60,000 nt of DNA, from positions 81,899,525 through 81,959,524 of the forward strand of contig CM043958.1 of NCBI GenBank assembly GCA_014529385.2. Direction: 5' to 3'. The notes beneath the pieces were generated by a model. The model was given only the letters and a program-made list of their open reading frames with translations. It searched no databases and was not told the origin of the DNA. Shown here piece after piece: positions 11,410 to 20,487 of this stretch. Both the position numbers and the translations under genes were made by a program. Origin of the DNA: Adiantum capillus-veneris. Taxonomy: Eukaryota; Streptophyta; Polypodiopsida; Polypodiales; Pteridaceae. Numbering within the stretch: the stretch's first letter is position 1; each line of letters starts with the position of its first letter.

Positions 11410-12280
11410 TGGTGAATTCTAAGGATAGGGATGTTTATGACATCAAGAAGTTTGATGGGACAAACTTTGCACTTTGGAAAGAGCAGATTCAAGACGTCTT
11501 AGTGCAAAAGAAATAGAGAATTCCCATTTCATATGTAGCGAGGACTGAGGAGATGAACATGACTCAATTTCTATGGAAAAATTCAAATGTACTTTGAAAA
11601 TCTATGATTATATTGCATCTTACCGAGTCAAATTATTTCACTATTTTGGAGTGTACTACGATGCATTAAGTATGGTTGAAGTTATGCAACAAATATGAGA
11701 AAAACTTTGCTAGCAACAAGTTGTTCTTGATGCGAAAGCTACATAATCTCCGTCTGAAAGAGTTAGCTAGTGTTGTTAGCCATATCAATGAGTTTGACTC
11801 TTTTTTGACTAGGTTCATGCTCCGTAGATGACGATAAATGATGAGATGAAAGCTATTCACTTGCTTTGCTCATTACCACCATTGTGGGGTCTCTGTGGGA
11901 TACATTTTGTTCTTGTTTGTAATTCTACACCAAATGGTACGCTAATGAACAATGATATCACTAGTTCTCTTCTTTCAAAAGAAGTGTGTCCTAAGACTAT
12001 GGGTAGCTCGCATCATGGCAAAGCGCAAACAAAGAAAAAAGTTATTCCTGTGGCAATGTGAATTTGGTGAATCTGGCAAAGATGGAAAGAGAGATACATC
12101 TCATGATAGATCAAAGTCTCACAGTGAAAAGGGAATCCAATTGTCATTTTTATGAGAAATATGGCCATATATAGAAAGACTATCATGCATGGAAATGTGA
12201 AAAAGGCAAAAGCAAAATCAGTGAAAATGACGCAAAAGAGGAAAAGAGTAAAAGTTCAGGGAAGATCCAAGAGATCAACC
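11410..12280 (+). pseudogene. copia A gag relic
   Basis: Start ATGGTGAATTCT at 11410 opens with VYDIKKFDGTNFALWKEQI, the typical N-terminus of copia Gag (UBN2-type domain), which packages element RNA. A stop follows after 36 codons. Further gag motifs continue downstream in changing frames: NKLFLMRKLHNLRL near 11710 and MKAIHLLCSLPPLW near 11845. A decayed zinc knuckle (CHFYEKYGHI with two Cys lost) lies near 12140-12190. Confidence 0.82.
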
Positions 12281-12399
12281 TGGTCACAATTATGATGATG
12301 CGGAGGTCATTAATGTGCTAACAGAGTCTACAAATGCATTCTATGATGCACAAGAGACTCTAAGTTTACAGAGTTTGTTGCCAACCAAATTGCTAGTCA

Positions 12400-13690
12400 A
12401 TGGTGAAGTGTCCCATACATGGATCCTCAATTCATATGCATCTCTTCAGGTGACCCCACACAGGGAGTGATATACTCGTTATTATGAAGAGACTATTGGC
12501 TCAATCACATTGGGTGATAGTTATGCTTGTGACATAGTTGGCACTGGTGATATTTATGTTGAATAGCGTCAAATTTTTCATGCACAGTGTTTGTCATGTA
12601 CCATGTTTGACTTGCAATTTGATTTTAATTGGCAAACTTGATGACTTGGGTTATAAAGTCACTTTCCATCAGCAATCCTGGCATATATCCAAAGGCAACT
12701 TGTTGCTTGCTAGTTGTTTTAAATTTGGTTCTTTGTATCATCTTTATGTGTCTAACATAACCGAGCTACCAAATGTTGCCTTGTGGCATAGCCAGTTGGG
12801 ACATATGTCCAAGAAAGGAATGAAATCTCTTTATTGTCTGGGTTATTTGCCCGCTTTATATTTTTTTGAATTTCCTTTCTGAGAGCACCAACAATATGGG
12901 AAGCAAATATTGCTTCTTTTTATTTTGTTTGAGAAAGAGAGATGGCCTTAGATCTTGTACATAGTGATGTATGCGGCCCCATGCCAACTTAGTCTCTTGG
13001 TAGCGCATCTTATTTTGTGATGTTCATAGATGACACAACACACAAAGTTAGGGCTTATGCATTATAGTCAAAGGATGAGACGCTCTCTTGCTTTAAGAGA
13101 TTCTTGTCAAGCGTTGAAACTCAATCTGGTTAGAAGTTAAAGGCTTTATTTTCAGACAATGGTGGAGAATACATCTCCAAAGAGTTTGTTGACTTCTAAT
13201 TAGGAAGGGGAATTAAGCATGAGTCCATTGCTCCTTATACCCTAGTTCAAAATGGTGCTACTGAGAGAATGAATAAGACGATTCAAGAGAGAATCATGTA
13301 TATACTATCACAAGTAAGCCTAACACAAGTGTTTGGGTAGACATGCTTTACACAACAATTTATTTGATCAATAAATCACTAGATGCATCATTGCAATTTT
13401 GTGTGCCTGAGGAGTTATGGTTAGGACATAAGTTGTCGTAAGAAAAACTCAAGACATTTGGCTGTGAAGCTTAAGCACATAAACCTAAGCAGGTTCGTGC
13501 TAAACTAGATCCAAAATCTTAAAAATGCATCTTTATTGGCTATGGATTGGATGGTTAGTTTGGCTATCGTTTGTGGGATCCAAAGAGTTGATACGTTATC
13601 TGTAGTAGTGATGTTGTATTCAATGAGACTAAGATGCATTATCAACCAATAAAAGGGGTTGAATTCCGGAAGGTCACATTCTTTGATGTA
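12400..13690 (+). pseudogene. copia A protease and integrase relic
   Basis: The protease remnant near 12420 reads WILNSYASLQVTPHREW, with the catalytic Asp-Ser/Thr-Gly lost (NSY). A pre-integrase block LWHSQLGHMSKKGMKSL lies at about 12780-12830. Integrase core follows: LVHSDVCGPM near 12960, LFSDNGGEY near 13150, and NGATERMNKTIQERI near 13250. These are the expected D, D and E blocks, all present but separated by stops. Confidence 0.82.
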
Positions 13691-13849
13691 CAACCTCTTA
13701 TGCAAATAGCTCAATAGCCTATTGTTCCGCAAGTGAATGCTCCATATGATCGAGCCACTGAGCAGGCTAGTACTAGGAGGAGATCTTAGAGAGCCTTGCA
13801 TCCGCCAGATGGTGTGTTCCAAGCATGGATTTTGTGTTGCCGATAGATA

Positions 13850-15147
13850 ATGGGGAGCTTTCTTGCTACAAAGAGGCCGTGCTAGCCAATGATAAGACTC
13901 AATAGGAACTGATGATGAAAAGTGAGTTGTCTAGCATCGAAAATAACAAAATTTGGGATTTGGTTCCATTTCCAAAGGGTAAGAAACAATTGCCTTGTAA
14001 ATAGGTCTACAAATAGAAGTTTGCATCCAATGTTGGGAAATACAAAGCTCGGTTAGTAGCTAAGCAATTCAAGCAAGAGTATGAAATAGATTTTGAGGAT
14101 ATATTTTCTCTAGTGGTCAAGATGGCGACACTGAGATTGTTGCATGGATTAGTTGCTACAGAGGACCTAGAGCTAGTTCAAATGGATGTAATAACAAATT
14201 TCTTACATGGTGATCTCAATTAGAAGATCTATATGTAGCAGCGTGAAGGGTTTGTGCAAAAAGGCAAGGAACATTTGGTCTTATAGAGGACCTGGAGCTA
14301 GTTCAAATGGTTGTAATAAAAACTTTCTTACATGATGATCTCAATGAGAATATTCATATGCAGTAGCTTGAAGTGTTTGTGCAAAAAGGCAAGGAACATT
14401 TGGTGTGTAGACTAAAGAAAAGTGTTTATGGTCTAAACCAAGCATTGAGGCAATATTATCATAAGTTTCATGCTTTTATGGGATCCCAAGGATTTATGTG
14501 CAGTACTGAGGATCCATGTCTTTATGTGAAAAGATTGCGGAATGACAACTTATTGTGCTTATTGTTTATGTGGATGACATGCTCATTGCTAGTCATTCTA
14601 AAAAGGACATTACTGACCTATAATAGAAGCTACATAGTCAATTTGACATGAAATATTTATGTGATGCCAGTCATATTTTGGGTATGGGCATTACTCAAGA
14701 TTGTAAGAGTAAATTTTTGTACATGTCTCAAAAAGTGTCTATGCAAAAAGTGCTTGAGCGTTTCAATATGCAGAAGGGGAGTTCATTGAGTACTACATTG
14801 CCTGCCTATTTGAAATTTAGCAGAATGATTGTCCCAACTCTATTGAGGGAAAAGTCGCGATGGCTAAGGTTCCTTATGCTCAACTTGTGGCAGTCTCATT
14901 TATGCCATGGTGGCTATGAGATGTGATATTGCGTATACAGTGGAAGTTGTCCAATGCATGTATATGTTCAATCTTGAAAAGAAGCATTGGATGCTAGCAA
15001 ATCAATTTTCAAGTTCTTGCGTGGCACAGCAGATAGACAAACATAAAGAGTTATCCGTTAAGGGATACATTGATAGTGATTACGTAGGATGTGTTAACAA
15101 TCGCAAATCAACAACTGGTTGGATCTACACTTTTGTTGGTTTTGCTA
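13850..15147 (+). pseudogene. copia A RT and RNase H relic
   Basis: RT starts near 13860 with KSELSSIENNKIWDLVPFPKG, YKARLVAKQF and VQMDVITNFLHGDL. It is interrupted by a 125-bp tandem duplication at 14161-14410 and continues with LKKSVYGLNQALRQYYHKF. The active-site region near 14560 is frameshifted (LFMWMTC where YVDDM is expected). RNase H is recognisable at 15060-15147 as GYIDSDYVGCVNNRKSTTGW. It stops abruptly in the next block, so the C-terminal third is missing. Confidence 0.85.
14161..14410 (+). repeat. 125-bp tandem duplication inside copia RT
   Basis: Units at 14161-14285 and 14286-14410 both start GAGGACCT(A/G)GAGCTAGTTC and end GGCAAGGAACATTTGGT. They differ at roughly one base in ten, so the duplication predates much of the decay. 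Confidence 0.88.
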
Positions 15148-15343
15148 TTATAAGGGTTTCAGGCCCCATGTCTAGGTCCGAGCGCCCATCATTAACCCCT
15201 AACCCTATTCTTTTGGATATAGTGAACCATAAGGAGTGGTGAGTGTCACTCTCACCATAAACTCCAACACATCGTGTGTGTCTCTTACTACACCTCATTG
15301 CACCCATTCACTTGTGTATGCACGCGCTCCCGCAGTGCCATCA
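15148..15343 (+). repeat. copia LTR joining copies A and B
   Basis: Ends at ...GCCATCA two bases before a primer-binding site, so it is a 5' LTR with respect to copy B. It shares GCCCCATGT and CACTC/CGCGCTCC blocks with the LTR at 5522. The left boundary is blurred: RNase H of copy A runs straight into it without a polypurine tract. Confidence 0.62.
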
Positions 15344-15345
15344 AG

Positions 15346-15357
15346 TGGTGTCAGAGC
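15346..15357 (+). promoter_or_regulatory. primer-binding site of copia B
   Basis: TGGTGTCAGAGC, one change from the tRNA-Met-type site TGGTATCAGAGC. Confidence 0.82.
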
Positions 15358-17100
15358 ATTGTGTGTTCCCATCCTGAGCCTCAACTCCTCCCCGTACCCA
15401 CTAGTGTGCAACCCCTCTTGAAAAAATGAGATCTGCATAGTTGGGCAGGGAAATCAAGCTTGGAATCTTGAAGTGCAGAGAATTGGGGGAGAGTCGAACA
15501 AGCTAAGTCGAGCAGGAGATGTGAGCCTTGGGAATTCAGCAGTAGTGAAATTCTCAAACAAGCATATCGAAGGCTTTAAGCAATGCTTGAAATCAAATGC
15601 TATCGTTTAGTGCTAAGAGAGTCAAAGTCAATGAAGAAGCCCAATTGGGAGCCAATGTGGAATGCTAAAGGCACTGTGTAGGGAACCATAGCAGGTTGCA
15701 AGCGAGCAGGTTTCGCAAGTCTCGGTGTTGCTGGTTCACACGTTTGGGTTCATGTCACCCCATCATGGGATTGATACTCCAGCGCCTTGCATGGGCTATT
15801 TGGTGCCGTGAGCTGACTTGCAAAGGGGACCGTGAGCTGTGTATTGCAAAACAGGTACATAACACAAGATCGACGCAATAGGGTGTTATCCCCTAGTTTT
15901 TAGTTGTTGTGATCATCGGTGCCGTCAAGCTGGCCGTGGTTTCACCTCTCGAGTTGGGAGTTGCTATGATCCTTTTTTGGCTAATTATAAAAGCATAGTA
16001 GGGCTGAATATCGCAAGGTTTTTTGAGCTAGTCTTTTGAGCAGTTATACACTTGTGGGGTGTTGAGTAGGTACCCTTAACGGGCTATGGTCATTGAAGCC
16101 ACCTGCTCTGTAGAGCCAGAGCACGTTGTTTTCCCACAGGGATTTTGAAGCACTATTGCTGGTCTTTGTGCGGGGCATTGAACCCCTCTATGGCATTGAA
16201 CCCCTCTATGTATGCCATTTGCGATGTAAAACTAGAGAGTTGTATAGCCTAGTTGGCTATAGTTGACATATTTTGGCTTCAGTGGGAGCTATTTCACCAG
16301 ATTCTAACAGGGTTTACACTATTTCTGTGGGAGGTTTCCAGCTTCAGTCACTCATGTGTGTATGCATCTAGCACTTTTATGTGTTGTTGCTCTATTGAGA
16401 GTGGTTTTCACTCCCCACAAACAGAGGTATCAAGAAAGACTGCTTGCACTCTTTTGGTGCCGCTTCATGCGCAGGTCCTGCTACATTAGTAATGACTATT
16501 GTTGCATGTACATTGAGTTGCGGTTACTTCCACTGTACATTGTTTGTGGAGACAATTTGGCTTGATATTTTGGCAATTACTCGATCGTTTTTGAGACTCG
16601 GTCTAGAAGAGCCCTTTTTGAGATTGTGGCTAGTCATTGAATTTGCATAACCTTTTGTGAGGGTCATTACATGAGGTGTTTTGAAGCCGAGCACTAGGGG
16701 CCAGGTTACCCATTGTGAGGTGGACTAGGTTGCTAGAGATCTCTATTTGTGGCCTTGCCATAGGATATGTATAGACGGGTATATGTGATTTTGATGTTGA
16801 GTTGGCAGTCATCCATGCTCTGTCTGTGGTTTATGCTACCATTTTATGCTAGTACATGCTCTGACAACATTTGATTTTGTTTATGTGTTGTTTCACATTC
16901 GTTTTGGGTTGAGATTTTGCTCCCCAAACAAAGGAGACTCTATCGGATTTTTCCCGTGAGTTCTCCATAAGCATACTTGGCACACTTGATTATTCACAAT
17001 AATCTTGTTGCATATTGTTTTGAGATTTTTCCCCTGTCACAAGGGAAACTTTGTCAAAATTCTCACATAATTTAGTCTTTTGGACACATTCTCTTGAAAT
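15358..17100 (+). other. copia B untranslated leader
   Basis: About 1.7 kb between primer-binding site and gag without a coherent reading frame. The last ~540 bp (16560-17100) is similar to 11020-11409 ahead of copy A gag, for example GAGACT(T/C)GGTC(C/T)AGAAGA and GGTTACCCA. Short open frames in it are chance. Confidence 0.7.
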
Positions 17101-17660
17101 ATGGCTGCTAGTAGCGCTTCAGACAAGGATGAGTACTACATTAAGAAGTTTGATGGCACAAACTTTGCAATCTAGAAGCAACGTATGTGCCGATCAATAA
17201 GGATTTGATAGCGCCATTGCATGATAGAAAAGAGAATCCATAAAACATTGATGATCAGTGGGAAGATTTGAATGAGAGTGCTATGGCAACCATTTTCCTG
17301 CACCTTGGTGAATCCATTTGCTTCACAATAATGGATAAGACCAATGCCAAAAATTTATGGGACGCCTTATGTGAAGCATGTGATGGTAAAAGTGCCCCGA
17401 ACAAGGTCTTTTTCATGAAGAAACTTATGCGCATGAACATGAAAGAAGGCAATAATGTTCGTTCTCATTTGAAGGAGTTCAACAATGTTTTTTCAAAGCT
17501 TATTTCCAAATTTTGATGATGAGATGAATGCCATCTTCTTCCTATGTTCGCTGTCATCGTCATGGGATACGTTCAATACAACCATAAGTAACTCAGCACC
17601 CCATGGGAAGCTAGTGTTTAGTGATGTGCTCACTGAGGAGATTAGACGTTAGTCTCCTAG
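17101..17660 (+). pseudogene. copia B gag relic
   Basis: ATGGCTGCTAGTAGC starts a Gag N-terminus with YYIKKFDGTNFAI, a stop at about 17173, then ATIFLHLGESICFTIMD, NLWDALCEACDGK, NKVFFMKKLMRMNM and VRSHLKEFNNVFSKL (UBN2-type Gag). A frameshift follows near 17515, and MNAIFFLCSLSSSWDTFNTT continues in another frame. Nothing of protease or pol follows, and the copy ends near a poly-G tract. Confidence 0.85.
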
Positions 17661-17733
17661 TGATGGTTGGTTTGGTACCACGCATGGAAAACAATGCCAA
17701 AATCGGGTGTGGGTAGCTGGTAGCAGGCTGCGC

Positions 17734-17758
17734 GGGGGGGGGGGGGGGGGGGGGGGGG
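17734..17758. repeat. poly(G) tract, 25 bases
   Basis: Uninterrupted run of G between the end of copia B gag and unrelated sequence. The length may be affected by sequencing error. Confidence 0.9.
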
Positions 17759-18545
17759 ATGCCCATGCCTTGTTTTTATAATTATCGAGATGTGTCCAAC
17801 ATTGAGCACCAAGTTCAGGTCGCCAAATTGGTTTATGAGAATTGCCAAGTAGTCAACGCTTTGTAGGTGATGGGATCGACTCCCATGAAAAACGCTTTTA
17901 GAAGGTGAAAAGCCTTCAACCAAGGTAGGGACTAAAGATGTTGGGGGTGGAAGCAAGAGTAGGTTCTATTGAGCACGTCGAAGAATGGAAACATGTGCTA
18001 AGTTGCATCAGACTTTTGTATTAGGGAGCCCCTCCTTTTTTGTAATGATATTTGGTATTTGGTTGTTGTTGCAGGCTCCACCTCGACATGTAATCACTTG
18101 CTCTTTAATCTAATAGAAAAACTACCTCTACTTTTTAAATAAAAGGTTAGTCGTTAAGTTCAGTGATCCCAACAAAGTGATAGGGCTGATTGTGCCGGGT
18201 CGATTTCTAAGCTTCCAGTAGCAAATTATAAACTTCCCAACAAAGCATTTAGAGCGGAGTTACACCTAGTGTTAATGGGGGGAGTGGGGGGGGGGAGAAG
18301 ACATCCCATTTTCAGGAAAGGTGAAGAACAAGCCATAATTCTCGAAGGCAAAAGATAACCCTGCTAGCACTCCATAAAATGTAGGCGATAAGCTATATTT
18401 TCGCAAGCCCTTTCACCTCCTCTTTCGTATGCTGCAGCCTTCCAATCACGAGCGTTCACGTTGCCATCGTCCACTCCTGCAGAATTGCTCCCACAAACTC
18501 ACCAGAGAGGTGCGACTGGGTCTGCAGCCTTGCCCCACAAGCACG
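17759..18545. other. unassigned sequence, possible LINE 3' tail
   Basis: No coding region recognised. The stretch 18030-18150 (TTTTTTGTAATGATATTTGG, GGTTGTTGTTGCAGG, then AATAAAAGG) has the look of a plant LINE 3' untranslated end, but this is weak. A G-rich run (GGGGGGAGTGGGGGGGGG) lies at 18277-18296. Confidence 0.35.
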
Positions 18546-18603
18546 GGCGCGACCCCTCGTTACTAATTGACACCTCCATTTGGAGGTGGGATCAATGGCT
18601 CAC

Positions 18604-18738
18604 GATCACCGGTTGATCGTGATTGTTGGATTGCCTACGGAATGCAAAAGATATCCACTTTCTCGGATCTGGGACTTGAACCCACTACCCTCTCCCCCAC
18701 GGGATTGACTCTAACCACTAGGCTAACGCGCGCTCGTT
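18604..18738 (-). mobile_element. tRNA-derived SINE head and body
   Basis: The reverse strand carries an RNA polymerase III A box TAGCCTAGTGG (18715-18725) and a B box GGTTCAAGTCC (18672-18682), 32 bp apart, as in tRNA genes and SINEs. There is no paired acceptor stem, so it is not a tRNA gene. The body runs leftward into the left arm of the inverted repeat, which may be its 3' tail. Confidence 0.68.
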
Positions 18739-18781
18739 GGAAGGTGTGTGTGGGATAAGTTTATAGATCACGGCGTCGCGG

Positions 18782-18965
18782 ACAAGTTTACACCTAGTTC
18801 ACACCGAGTTTGCAAGGAGTTCGCACTGAGTTCACACCAAATTTGGTGTGGTGTGCAGGCCCTCCCCAGTTCACACCTAGTTCAAACCGTGTTCACATCG
18901 AGTTCACACCAAATTTGGTGTGGTGCACATATCTCCGAGTTCATGCTTAGTTCACACCTAGTTTA
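18782..18965. repeat. TTCACACC array with palindromes
   Basis: About a dozen 10-11-bp units of the form AGTTCACACC(T/G), several degenerate. Two copies of the perfect palindrome ACACCAAATTTGGTGT occur at 18836-18851 and 18907-18922. The unit length is close to one helical turn. Confidence 0.8.
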
Positions 18966-19083
18966 AATGTCGATCGGACGGCCCAGATTGCACCCGCCTC
19001 GTGATGCCTACTGTGGGCCATTGATCCCACCTCCCTGGGGAGGTGTCATTTAGTGACGAGGGGCACGACCCAGCTATTAGCAC

Positions 19084-19190
19084 TTTTTTTTTTTTTGGAC
19101 AACTGCATGTAGGAATGGGGAATCGACCTCAATAACTTTTCTCATTTGGCGCTCATTGAACTAAAATCCATTACCACTTCTGCGAGTCGC
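19084..19190 (-). mobile_element. short tRNA-derived SINE with poly(A)
   Basis: The reverse strand shows an A-box-like GCAGAAGTGG (19174-19183), a B-box-like GGTCGATTCCCC (19117-19128) and a 13-base A tail (the T run at 19084-19096). Total length is about 110 bp. The B box lacks one T of the consensus. Target duplications were not found. Confidence 0.5.
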
Positions 19191-19268
19191 CCTGCGAGTT
19201 GAGCTTACACAGCGGTCAAGGTAAGCATCTCTTGTTCGGCTTTAATCTTTCGATCTCAGATCTGTAGG

Positions 19269-19269
19269 C

Positions 19270-19302
<33 letters not shown>

Positions 19303-19310
19303 GAGAGAGA
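19269..19310. repeat. (GA)n in putative 5' leader
   Basis: GA run with one interruption (GGGAGA), ending 8 bp before the ATG at 19319. GA/CT-rich leaders are common in plant genes. Confidence 0.9.
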
Positions 19311-19318
19311 ATATAGTT

Positions 19319-19807
19319 ATGGCTGTGCGAAGCCTCGTCTCTGCCCCAGTTTCCAACCCTTGTTCCTTGCGTTACCCTAATGAGTTCCTGCAAGCGACGG
19401 ACTTTCTTGTGCATCATCACTCGCGAGTTTGTGAGACTCTGCTAGATCTTCCTTTTGGCAATTACGGGGGCAATAATCTTGCCGACCTTCATCTGCTTCA
19501 GCACCATCTTCATCAACCGCAGGTTTCGAGTGCCCCCAGGCTATCTGTGCTAGCTTTAGCTTCGTTCCTTCTGGGCATTGCTTCAACCTTGATGTTTTTT
19601 GGCTCTCTTGCCCTCCTTCTAGGACTCCTGATTGCACCGTTCATCCTACCTTTGGCTCTCATCTCATGCATCGGCATCCTGCTTGCTAATCTCAAAGCCC
19701 CTATTGCAGATTTATGCTCCTTGTTTCCAGCATCAAGCTTCTCAACAAGCACTGATCCAATTCGATTTGAAAAATTAGGGCTTGAAGCCCACTGTTATGA
19801 AATGTAA
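19319..19807 (+). CDS. predicted small membrane protein, unknown function
   Basis: A 162-residue open frame without repeats or low complexity. The first ~75 residues are polar with a His-rich patch (HHLHQP). Residues ~75-130 form a strongly hydrophobic region (FLLGIASTLMFFGSLALLLG, then APFILPLALISCIGILL), probably two membrane spans. The C-terminus of about 35 residues is polar. It starts 8 bp after a GA-rich leader; a good splice donor AAG|GTAAGC at 19220/19221 lies upstream. I do not recognise the family. Support for it being a real gene is its balanced composition, length and position in an element-poor island beside OST4. It could instead lie within a long leader intron of OST4. Confidence 0.55.
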   Translation: MAVRSLVSAPVSNPCSLRYPNEFLQATDFLVHHHSRVCETLLDLPFGNYGGNNLADLHLLQHHLHQPQVSSAPRLSVLALASFLLGIASTLMFFGSLALLLGLLIAPFILPLALISCIGILLANLKAPIADLCSLFPASSFSTSTDPIRFEKLGLEAHCYEM

Positions 19808-20153
19808 ATATCATTTTTAACAGGGTCTCTCCTCAGAATTGGGAACTGAGTCGCGCTATATGCTGCTTCTACTTGCAATTGGTACTGACCTTACGGTATA
19901 TCAAGGAAAGGGTATGGTTTGTCTCACCAGAATTAATTGATGTGGGATAACTGAGAGAAAGTGGGTTGTGTGATGATATGTAAAGGCAATATACGGAAGG
20001 TATGATCTTCATGAACTCTGTAGGCTTTTTGTCACGAAATGTGATTTCATTGTACATTATGTAGTTTGATGCCACTCATCTGGGCAACTTTGGCTGAACA
20101 AGTTTGTTATCGTTGTGAATTGTCAGCAGATAAGGATTGTCTGGGGTCTTCTA

Positions 20154-20205
<52 letters not shown>

Positions 20206-20379
20206 TTGTTTTTTGATTTCTGGATGTGGGTTATTCTCCTCTACTCCACAGTCAAATGTGCATGTGCGTGCGTCGTGCACTTGAGAATGCACATGTTTGT
20301 AAATGTGCTCAATTTTGTGTGGAGGGTTGTGGCGGCATTTGACAGTCACAATTGTGATGCAGTTTTTTGTTTTGTGCAG
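19808..20379 (+). other. spacer; likely leader or intron of OST4
   Basis: No coding signal. It contains a (GA)22 tract at 20157-20201. It ends in a pyrimidine-rich 3' splice site, TTTTTTGTTTTGTGCAG, directly against the OST4 ATG. That suggests an intron in the 5' leader of OST4. A possible donor is AAGGTAAGC at 19221, but others are not excluded. Confidence 0.5.
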
Positions 20380-20487
20380 ATGATCGATGATCAAGATCTG
20401 GGTTTCTTTGCCAACTTCCTGGGGATCTTTATATTTGTAATGGTAGTTGCTTACCACTATGTAGTGGCAGACCCCAAATATGATTGA
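20380..20487 (+). CDS. OST4: oligosaccharyltransferase subunit OST4
   Basis: A 35-residue protein beginning [17 protein letters not shown] and ending [12 protein letters not shown], nearly the whole of plant OST4 (about 35-37 residues). OST4 is a single-pass ER membrane subunit of the oligosaccharyltransferase complex. In known systems it stabilises the catalytic STT3 subunit, which transfers N-glycans to nascent proteins. One hydrophobic span covers residues ~9-28. The start is chosen because the family begins M-(I/F)-D-D-Q and because a 3' splice site (GTGCAG) abuts the ATG. The open frame continues upstream through a GA tract, but that part is not OST4-like. It appears intact. Confidence 0.92.
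   Translation: MIDDQDLGFFANFLGIFIFVMVVAYHYVVADPKYD

Larger units (their letters stand above)
11020..15147 (+). mobile_element. Ty1/copia copy A (internal region)
   Basis: Leader (11020-11409, similar to 16560-17100), gag, protease, integrase, RT and RNase H in copia order. All are interrupted by stops and frameshifts. The 3' end is cut within RNase H where LTR-like sequence begins. No own 5' LTR or primer-binding site is visible. Confidence 0.88.
18546..19070. mobile_element. foldback-type inverted repeat element
   Basis: A left arm (18546-18603) and right arm (19013-19070) are inverted copies of about 58 bp. Shared core: CCCCTCGT(T/C)ACTAA(T/A)TGACACCTCC, then GGAGGTGGGATCAATGG. Each arm itself contains a short hairpin around ACCTCC/GGAGGT. 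Between the arms lie a reverse-strand tRNA-like head and a TTCACACC array. It could be a MITE or foldback transposon, or two related SINE tails in opposite orientation. Confidence 0.72.

Noticed and set aside
18000-18150. LINE 3' end
   Set aside because: Only general T-rich and AATAAA features; no coding LINE sequence adjoins it.
18672-18725. A genuine tRNA gene
   Set aside because: A and B boxes are present but no acceptor stem or convincing cloverleaf pairs form, so SINE is preferred.
18782-18965. CRISPR-like array
   Set aside because: Units are 10-11 bp and degenerate without spacers, in a plant nuclear context.
20155-20379. N-terminal extension of the OST4 frame
   Set aside because: Translates a GA repeat and intron-like sequence; OST4 proteins start at the internal Met, right after a 3' splice site.
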